Part shown: piece after piece, positions 6,731 to 11,999 of the stretch | How the letters are laid out: every line of letters starts with the position of its first letter | How positions within the stretch are numbered: the first letter of the stretch is position 1 | From: Synechococcaceae bacterium WB4_1_0192 | GTDB taxonomy: Bacteria > Cyanobacteriota > Cyanobacteriia > PCC-6307 > Cyanobiaceae | Assembly (NCBI GenBank): GCA_009926195.1 | Contig: RFPK01000034.1 | Coordinates: 1 to 11,999 of the forward strand | DNA: 11,999 nucleotides | Direction of reading: 5' to 3' | Program-made: the position numbers and the translations under genes | The notes under the pieces: generated by a model | Database searches by the model: none | What the model was told of the DNA's origin: nothing | The model's input: the letters and a program-made list of their open reading frames with translations, nothing else

Positions 6731-8043
6731 GGTGGAAACCACCCAGGAAGGTGAGGATCGCGGTGCCCGCGCCCTCGGAGGTGCCGAACACCTGATAGGC
6801 GGTGTCGGGGTTCTGGGCGTAAACGCCCCAGTTACCGGTGAAGAACGGTGCCAGACCGGCGGGGTGAGGCAGCACGTTCAGGAAGTTGTCCCAACCCACG
6901 TGCTGACCACGGGATTCAGGGATGGCCACGTGGACCAGGTGGCCGGCCCAGGCGATGGAGCTGAAGCCGAACAGCACCGCGAGGTGGTGGTTCAGGCGGG
7001 ATTCAGCATTCTTGAACCAGGCCAGGGAAGGCCGGAACTTGGGCTGCAGGTGCAGCCAGCCCGCGAACAGAGCCCAGGCCGACAGGATCATCATGAAGAT
7101 GGAACCCTGATACAGCTCGGCGTTGGTGCGCATGCCGATCGTGTACCACCAGTGGTACACGCCGGAGTACGCAATGTTCACCGGGGAGGAGGCACCAGCC
7201 TGGGTGAAGGCGGTGATGGCGCCCTGGCCGAAGTGGGGATCCCAGATCGCGTGAGCGATGGGACGGACATGCAGAGGATCGGCGACCCACTGCTCGAAGT
7301 TGCCCTGCCAGGCGACGTGGAACAGGTTGCCCGAAACCCAGAGGCCGATGATCGCGAGGTGACCGAAGTGGGTGGAGAAGAGCTTTTGGTAAAGCTTCTC
7401 CTCCGTCATTCCGTCATGGCTCTCGAAGTCGTGAGCCGTGGCGATCCCGTACCAAATACGACGGGTTGTCGGGTCCTGTGCCAGGCCCTGGCTGAACGAA
7501 GGAAATTTCGTTGCCATTGGGAAAGGTCAGGAGAGGTCAGCCGACCGCAATGATGCGGGCCAGGAAGAACGACCAGGTGGTCGCGATGCCGCCCAGCAGA
7601 TAGTGGGCAACACCGACGGCACGACCCTGGGTGATGGAGAGCGCCCGCGGCTGAATGGCGGGAGCAACCTTCAGCTTGTTGTGAGCCCAGACGATGGACT
7701 CAATCAGCTCCTGCCAGTAGCCGCGGCCGCTGAACAGGAACATCAGGCTGAACGCCCAGACGAAGTGGGCACCCAGGAACATCAGACCGTAGGCGCTGGT
7801 GGCGGAGCCATAGCTGTTGATCACCTGTGCGGCCTGGGCCCACAGGAAGTCACGCAGCCAGCCGTTGATCGTGATGGCGCTGTTGGCGAAGTTGCCGTTG
7901 GTGATGTGGGACACGGAACCGTCAGCATTGACGGTGCCCCACACGTCGCTCTGCATCTTCCAGGAGAAGTGGAAAATGACGATCGACAGGGAGTTGTACA
8001 TCCAGAACAGGCCCAGGAACACGTGGTCCCAAGCCGACACCTG

Positions 8044-8080
8044 GCAGGTACCGCCACGGCCGGGGCCGTCGCAGGGGAAG
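8044..8080 (-). repeat. FX-loop DNA repeat, psaA copy
   Basis: Partner of 5975-6011 in psaB, same orientation, one mismatch in 37 bases (at 8050). The two copies are about 2.07 kb apart. Confidence 0.95.
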
Positions 8081-8442
8081 CGGAAGCCGAGGTTCGCCTT
8101 GTCGGGAACCAGGCGGCTGCTGCGGGCATACAGAACACCCTTCAGCAGGATCAGCACCGTCACGTGAATCGTGAAGGCGTGGATGTGGTGGACCATGAAG
8201 TCGGCCGTACCCAGCGGGATCGGACCGGCGGCCACCTTGCCGCCCACGGCGACCACGGTGCCGTTGAACACTTCGCTCACGCCGGCGAGGGCGTTGGGAG
8301 CGGTGCTACCGGCGGCAGCGGCGTGCAGACCCTGGATCCACTGCGCGAAGACGGGCTTCAGGGCAATGGCGGAGTCGCTGAACATGTCCTGGGGACGGCC
8401 CAGGGCACGCATGGTGTCGTTGTGGATGTACAGGCCGAAGCT

Positions 8443-8444
8443 GG
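8443..8444 (-). other. psaA deletion junction
   Basis: The Asp433 codon ends at 8444 and the Ser codon of SFGLY begins at 8442, with one leftover base (8443) between them. That base could belong to either side. By comparison with PsaA of other picocyanobacteria, 98 bases are missing. Confidence 0.85.
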
Positions 8445-9749
8445 TCGTAGTCGCGGATCATCGCGATGGCGGCGTGGGCGCCGGCACCAACGATCAGGAA
8501 GCCACCGATCCAGGTGTGGTGGGTGAAGATCGACAGCTGGGTCGGGTAGTCGATGCCGATGTAGGGATACGGAGGCATCGCATACATGTGCTGAGCCACG
8601 ATGATGCTCAGCGAGCCCAGCAGAGCCAGGTTCACAGCCAGCTGGGCGTGCCAGCTGGTGGTCATGAACTCGTAGAGGCCGTCATGACCCTTGGAGGCCG
8701 GGAACAGCAGGGGGTCACCCTTCTGGCCCTCGAGGATCTCCTTGATGCTGTGGCCGATGCCCCAGTTGGTCCGGTACATGTGACCGGCCACGATGAACAG
8801 CACCGCAATCGCCAGGTGATGGTGAGCGATGTCGCTCATCCACAGGCTGCCGGTCACAGGATTCAGGCCACCCTTGAAGGTGAGGAAATCGCTGTAGGCC
8901 GCCCAGTTGCCGGTGAAGAAGGCGTTGATGCCAGCACCGAAACCGGGGAACAGCTGAGCGATGAGGTCCTGGTTCAGGAACTCATGGGGCAGCGGGATGT
9001 CGGCGTAGGTGGCGATGGTCTTGCCGTTCAGCGCCAGCGGCTTGCCGGCGTCGATGGCGTCCATCAGCGCGGTGGTGGGCAGGGACACGTGAATCAGGTG
9101 TCCAGCCCAGGACAGGGAGCCCAGACCCAGCAGACCGGCCAGATGGTGGTTGAGCATCGACTCAACGTTCTGGAACCACTCGAGCTTGGGGGCTGCCTTG
9201 TGGTAGTGGAAGACGCCGGCGTTGAGCATCAGACCAGCCATCGCCAGTGCTCCGATGGCCAGGGCCATCAGCTGGGTTTCGTTGGTGATGCCCCAGGCCC
9301 TCCACACATGGAAGAGACCGGAGGTGATCTGAATGCCGTGGAAGCCGGCACCCACATCGCCATTGAGGATTTCCTGGCCGAAGACGGGCCAGACCACCTG
9401 CGCACTGGGTTTCACGTGCGTGGGGTCGGCCAGCCAGCCGGAGTAGTTGGAGAAGCGGGCGCCGTGGAAGAAGGCACCGCTCAGCCAGATGAAGATGACG
9501 GCCAGGTGACCGAAGTGAGCCGAGAAGATCTTCCGGCTGACCTCTTCGAGATCACTGGTGTGGCTGTCGAAGTCGTGAGCGTTGGCGTGGAGGTTCCAAA
9601 CCCAGGTGGTGGTTTTGGGACCTTTGGCCAGGCTGCGGTCGAAGTGCCCGGGCTTGCCGAACAGTTCGAAGGTGGCCGGATTGTTCACCCGGTCGACCTG
9701 GGCCTTGGCCGTTTTCCCACGCTCTGGTGGGCTGATGGTCATCGAGACG

Positions 9750-9755
9750 TTCCTC
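9750..9755 (-). promoter_or_regulatory. Ribosome binding site of psaA
   Basis: GAGGAA on the minus strand, seven bases before the psaA ATG. It supports the start at 9742 rather than the longer open frame that reaches 9877. Confidence 0.75.
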
Positions 9756-9800
9756 GAGGGACGGGGTCGAGGTGGAGGTCCACCCTGCTGACTCCCGCCG

Positions 9801-9818
9801 GGCCGGCCGGAGCCGGCC
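9801..9818 (-). other. Stable hairpin with UCCG tetraloop in the psaA leader
   Basis: On the minus strand GGCCGGC-TCCG-GCCGGCC forms a perfect 7-bp GC stem. The loop UCCG closed by C-G belongs to the UNCG class of extra-stable tetraloops. It lies 59-76 bases before the psaA start, within the predicted leader. There is no U-tract, so it is not a standard terminator. It may influence mRNA stability or translation. Confidence 0.6.
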
Positions 9819-9969
9819 AGACGGGCAGCCAGTTGGAGCCACGGAGCGGAGAGGGCGCGAAGCGCCGCCTGCCCCATGGGCGCCAGCCAGTGGAAGCATG
9901 TGCCCGGCCGAGACCGAGAACGCTTGCCCCGACTGGAGCTTGGGCCCCAAAAAGGGGACCGCTGGCGGA

Positions 9970-9975
9970 AGTATA
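9970..9975 (-). promoter_or_regulatory. Candidate -10 element of the psaA promoter
   Basis: TATACT on the minus strand (5/6 to consensus) in otherwise GC-rich DNA. No -35 hexamer is found at 16-18 bases. Transcription would start near 9963. Absence of a -35 fits an activator-dependent promoter, which is an inference. Confidence 0.5.
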
Positions 9976-10005
9976 AAAGCGGATTCCAAGCCTCCCGGCC
10001 CCGCA

Positions 10006-10023
10006 GTTACAAAGGTTCAATCC
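10006..10023 (-). promoter_or_regulatory. HLR1-like site upstream of psaA
   Basis: The plus strand shows GTTACAAA (10006-10013), a full HLR1 half-site of the RpaB response regulator, followed by a poor second half (TTCAATCC, 10016-10023). It is about 43-60 bases before the predicted start, near the location described for RpaB activation of PSI genes in Synechocystis. The weak second half keeps confidence low. Confidence 0.35.
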
Positions 10024-10218
10024 GAGCCCCCGCCAGTCAGGGACTGAGCTCTCGAGTGGCGTTGTTATCAACAAAAAACAAGCGATTAAGCCACCCCGCT
10101 TAAAGGCAAGTGGCGCATTTAATAGCGGAATCAAAAATAAACTTGCCAGGCTCGCCAGCTGCTGTGGCTGCCGCGCTGCAGAATGCAGGCAACGGTTGCT
10201 CCGTAGAGGAGTGCATTC

Positions 10219-10224
10219 AGGAGG
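10219..10224 (+). promoter_or_regulatory. Ribosome binding site of the exported-protein gene
   Basis: AGGAGG, seven bases before the ATG at 10232. It decides that start over the in-frame TTG at 10196. Confidence 0.88.
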
Positions 10225-10231
10225 CTTCGGC

Positions 10232-11626
10232 ATGCAGGTGGCGCCGTTGCGGGCTCTGATCGCCCTGTCGCTCGCGGTCCTCACGCTTTGCGGTGCTGGT
10301 TTCGGTCCACAGAAGGCCGCCGGAAGCGCAGCATTCCGACCGGCCGCAGGAAGCCTGCAGGAAGTGCCACCGCCAGGGGCCGTGGTGCAGGTGTCGCAGC
10401 GGCTGGCGGATCACAACCCGGTGGTGGAGGTGCTGGCTCCAGCCGACGAGACCCTGTTGCCGGCAGGTCCCTGGACCTTGAAGGTCCGGGTGCGCGACTG
10501 GCCGATGTCGTCCCAGGCGTCAGCGGAACTGGGCCCGCACCTGATGGTCCAGCTGGATCAGAACGAACCGCGGCACCTGCGCGCTGATTCCGGCGATTCG
10601 GACACCATCACCGCACAGATGCCACCCCTGGAACCAGGCAGTCACCGGCTGACGGTCTATGCGGCGCGGGCCTGGGGTGAAGCGGTGAAATCCCCGGGGG
10701 CCGTCCGCCAGATCCATCTCAACCGCGTGGCCCGCAACCCCAGCCAGCTGCCGCCGAAGGGAACGGCGCAACTGATCGTCGCCAGCCCCGATGCACTGCA
10801 GCAGGAGGAACCGGTGCTGATCGACTGGCTGCTGCTCGATGCACCGCTGCAGCATCTGCGCGACGACGATGCCCGCTGGCGCCTGCGGGTGAGCGTCAAC
10901 GGCGACAGCGTTCTGGTGGACCGGCAGACACCGCTGTGGCTGAAGGGCTTCCAGCGGGGCAGCAACGCCGTGCTGCTGGAACTGCTCGACGACCGCGGCG
11001 AACCGCTGAACGCGCCGTTCAACAGCGTGGTGCGCGAGGTGACGATCGGGGCAGGCCCCCAGGCGAGCTGGCGACGGACGAGCCTGAGTGCCGATGCCCT
11101 GGCCTTGCTCAGCGGTGAGCCGCCGGCTCAGCCTCAGGACGAGGCTGAACCAGAGACAGGAGCACGACCCGACACGCAAACCCAGCCGGAGGCCGAGGCG
11201 ACGGGCGATGATCCGGCCCCGCTGCCACCGTCCACGGACAAGCAGACCGCAGCGCAACCCGACCCCGAGCCGAGCTCAGAGGAGGCGGAGCCTGAGGCGG
11301 CGGCAGAGGCTGAGCCAGCAGAGGACAAGCCGACGGACGAACCCGCTGTGGTGCCGGCTGAAGCAGCGCCAGCCCCCTCCCCGTCCAGTTCCGTCCGTTC
11401 TGGCAACGCCGCTGCAGACGCGACGGGCGTTGACGACGCGGCCGAGAACGTCAGCGAGCCCGACGGGGGCTCCGAAACCGAGACACCAGAAACGGCCGAA
11501 GCCCGGCTCACGGCAGGCAGCAGCCTGGGTGGGTCGGCGCGGGACCAGGTGAATGCCGATGGCTCCCTGCTGCAACCGCAGCGCCGAGGCGCCCTGGCGG
11601 GCCTGCGGGAGAAGCTGGGGGGATGA
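10232..11626 (+). CDS. Exported protein with two Ig-like repeats and acidic tail, function unknown
   Basis: 464 residues from an ATG with a good ribosome binding site. Residues 1-22 look like a signal peptide (RALIALSLAVLTLCGAG); the cysteine at 20 follows LTL, a poor lipobox, so a lipoprotein is unlikely. Two beta-rich segments, about 63-165 and 178-272, appear to be repeats of one Ig-like or sandwich fold: both start with a V/I-rich strand and an acid-proline turn, and end with a PG/RG-S-x-x-L motif and a strand (RQIHLN, REVTI). Residues 298-428 are a Glu/Pro/Ala/Asp-rich low-complexity tail, and the last 35 residues are more ordered with a basic LREKLGG end. I do not recognise a named family. 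The stop overlaps the cbiG start (ATGA). Confidence 0.75.
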   Translation: MQVAPLRALIALSLAVLTLCGAGFGPQKAAGSAAFRPAAGSLQEVPPPGAVVQVSQRLADHNPVVEVLAPADETLLPAGPWTLKVRVRDWPMSSQASAELGPHLMVQLDQNEPRHLRADSGDSDTITAQMPPLEPGSHRLTVYAARAWGEAVKSPGAVRQIHLNRVARNPSQLPPKGTAQLIVASPDALQQEEPVLIDWLLLDAPLQHLRDDDARWRLRVSVNGDSVLVDRQTPLWLKGFQRGSNAVLLELLDDRGEPLNAPFNSVVREVTIGAGPQASWRRTSLSADALALLSGEPPAQPQDEAEPETGARPDTQTQPEAEATGDDPAPLPPSTDKQTAAQPDPEPSSEEAEPEAAAEAEPAEDKPTDEPAVVPAEAAPAPSPSSSVRSGNAAADATGVDDAAENVSEPDGGSETETPETAEARLTAGSSLGGSARDQVNADGSLLQPQRRGALAGLREKLGG

Positions 11627-11999
11627 CCCATTCGCTGCGCTGGGGCTTCGGCCTCAGCCCCGACTCCCTGTCCGTGCTGCAGCGCCTGCTGAGCGCCGGC
11701 CTGATCGACCGCATCGCCCTGCCCCCCGAGGAGACGGCCTGGCCCGCCGGCGGCGTGGCGGACTTCCTCGCCGAGGAATGGCCGCGCAGCAGCGCCTTTG
11801 TAGCGGTGGGCGCCTGCGGGGCCCTCACCAGGCTGATCGCGCCGCTGCTGCGCGATAAAGACCAGGATCCGGCCGTGGTGGTGCTGGATGCGGCTGGTCA
11901 GTACGCCATCCCGCTGCTGGGGGGCCATGGCGCCGGGGGTGAAGCTCTGGCGCGCAGCGTCGCCGCCAGCCTGGGGGGCCAGGCGGTGATCACCGGCAG
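11623..11999 (+). CDS. cbiG: Cobalamin biosynthesis protein CbiG (cobalt-precorrin 5A hydrolase), 5' part
   Basis: 125 codons and two bases are present before the window ends. From MTHSLRWGFGLSPDSL the protein has a CbiG N-terminal region followed by the central CbiG motif FVAVGACGALTRLIAPLL (residues 59-76), VVVLDAAGQYAIPLLGGHGA (85-104) and the start of an ALARSVAASL helix. CbiG opens the delta-lactone ring of cobalt-precorrin 5A, releasing acetaldehyde, in the early-cobalt route to cobalamin. In many cyanobacteria the C-terminal part is fused to the C17-methyltransferase CobJ/CbiH; that part is outside the window. It starts inside the stop of the exported-protein gene. Confidence 0.9.
   Translation, partial: MTHSLRWGFGLSPDSLSVLQRLLSAGLIDRIALPPEETAWPAGGVADFLAEEWPRSSAFVAVGACGALTRLIAPLLRDKDQDPAVVVLDAAGQYAIPLLGGHGAGGEALARSVAASLGGQAVITG

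Larger units (their letters stand above)
5628..7517 (-). pseudogene. psaB: Photosystem I P700 apoprotein A2, broken by two internal deletions
   Basis: PsaB binds, with PsaA, the P700 chlorophylls, A0, A1 and the FX cluster in the thylakoid membrane. The sequence reads as three blocks. Block 1 is residues 1-263 (7517 to about 6729, ending LTFLGGFHP). Block 2 is 258 codons from AGHKGLYDT (6727 to 5954) in another frame, including the FX motif CDGPGRGGTC. Block 3 is 107 codons from SSQLINGYN (5951 to the stop), back in the first frame, including FGHLIWATGF and SWRGYWQE. About 57 and 52 residues are missing at the two joins compared with the family length near 737. The blocks carry no other stops or odd residues and match picocyanobacterial PsaB closely. 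An assembly error is the likeliest cause; a real pseudogene is the alternative. It lies 19 bases after psaA. Confidence 0.9.
7537..9742 (-). pseudogene. psaA: Photosystem I P700 apoprotein A1, broken by one internal deletion
   Basis: PsaA is the larger core subunit of photosystem I. The start ATG at 9742 (MTISPPERGK) has an upstream GAGGAA. Block 1 covers residues 1-433, ending in IAMIRDYD. Block 2 starts at SFGLYIHND (8442) in another frame and runs 301 residues to the stop. The 33 residues between (PAK...LGFH in relatives) are absent. Adding 98 bases restores exactly 767 residues, the usual PsaA length. The FX cysteines are at restored positions 590 and 599, and the P700 and A1 segments (FLGAHFVWAF, SGRGYWQE) are intact. 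No other damage is visible, which argues for an assembly error rather than a decayed gene. It heads the psaA-psaB operon. Confidence 0.92.
9743..10231. promoter_or_regulatory. Divergent region upstream of psaA and the exported-protein gene
   Basis: 489 bases in two parts. The half next to psaA (9743-9963) is GC-rich and would be a leader of about 220 bases if the -10 at 9970-9975 is used; it contains hairpins at 9801-9818 and 9942-9960. The other part contains an AT-rich island at about 10061-10142, unlike its surroundings, with a perfect dyad TTAAGC-n6-GCTTAA (10086-10103), an inverted repeat GTTG-TTAT-CAAC (10061-10072) and a repeated AGTGGCG (10055-10061 and 10109-10115). This island is the likely site of regulators of psaA. 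The plus-strand frame is open across much of this region but is judged non-coding. Confidence 0.6.

Noticed and set aside
7438..8526. 362-codon plus-strand open frame antisense to psaA and psaB
   Set aside because: Same cause as above; the real coding strand is minus.
5628..9742. Introns, inteins or programmed frameshifting as the reason for the broken psa frames
   Set aside because: Sequence is missing, not inserted. A frameshift signal cannot restore 33-57 lost residues, and no intron or intein features are seen.
9942..9960. GGGCCCC-AAAAA-GGGGACC hairpin as a terminator
   Set aside because: There is a mismatch in the stem and no T-tract after it on either strand; it is noted only as part of the psaA leader structure.
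8171..9976. 601-codon open frame on the plus strand across psaA
   Set aside because: It is antisense to psaA, which is clearly coding. GC-rich codon usage leaves antisense frames open, and the translation resembles no known family.
10196..10231. TTG start 12 codons before the exported protein ATG
   Set aside because: The AGGAGG at 10219-10224 is placed for the ATG at 10232, which also begins the signal peptide properly.

Overview
The window comes from a picocyanobacterium of the Synechococcus/Cyanobium type with a GC-rich genome. The evidence is the photosystem gene content (psbB, psbM, psaA, psaB), picocyanobacterial-type PsaA and PsaB sequences, and a cbiG-family cobalamin gene next to psaA. 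No mobile element, phage gene, CRISPR array, rRNA or tRNA was found.

Left part (1-1042): the first ten codons of psbB (CP47) run off the left edge on the minus strand. Across a roughly 0.3 kb divergent spacer lie a small [2Fe-2S] ferredoxin-like gene and psbM on the plus strand, closed by a strong intrinsic terminator. Middle part (1140-5493): a tandem universal stress protein gene (minus) diverges from a compact plus-strand cluster. That cluster is a hotdog thioesterase, dprA, prmC, tsaC (Sua5/YrdC type) and a 50-residue membrane protein that starts with TTG. Three of its four junctions overlap (TAATG, ATGA, TTGA), which points to an operon with coupled translation.

Right part (5554-11999): the psaA-psaB operon is on the minus strand with its own terminator. 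A roughly 490-base upstream region separates it from a divergent pair: an exported protein with two Ig-like repeats and an acidic tail, then the 5' part of cbiG, overlapping by ATGA.

The main anomaly is that neither psaA nor psaB can be read through. PsaA lacks about 33 residues at one point. PsaB lacks about 57 and about 52 residues at two points. Each gap changes the reading frame, while all the remaining sequence looks intact and conserved. Psa genes are essential for oxygenic photosynthesis, and the two genes are paralogues that share a near-identical DNA stretch. A collapse or false join during assembly is therefore the leading explanation, with real pseudogenes second. I see no evidence for a new multi-gene defence or mobile system. 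The less-described items are the ferredoxin-like protein between the PSII genes, the small TTG-start membrane protein, the exported repeat protein coupled to cbiG, and the structured psaA leader.
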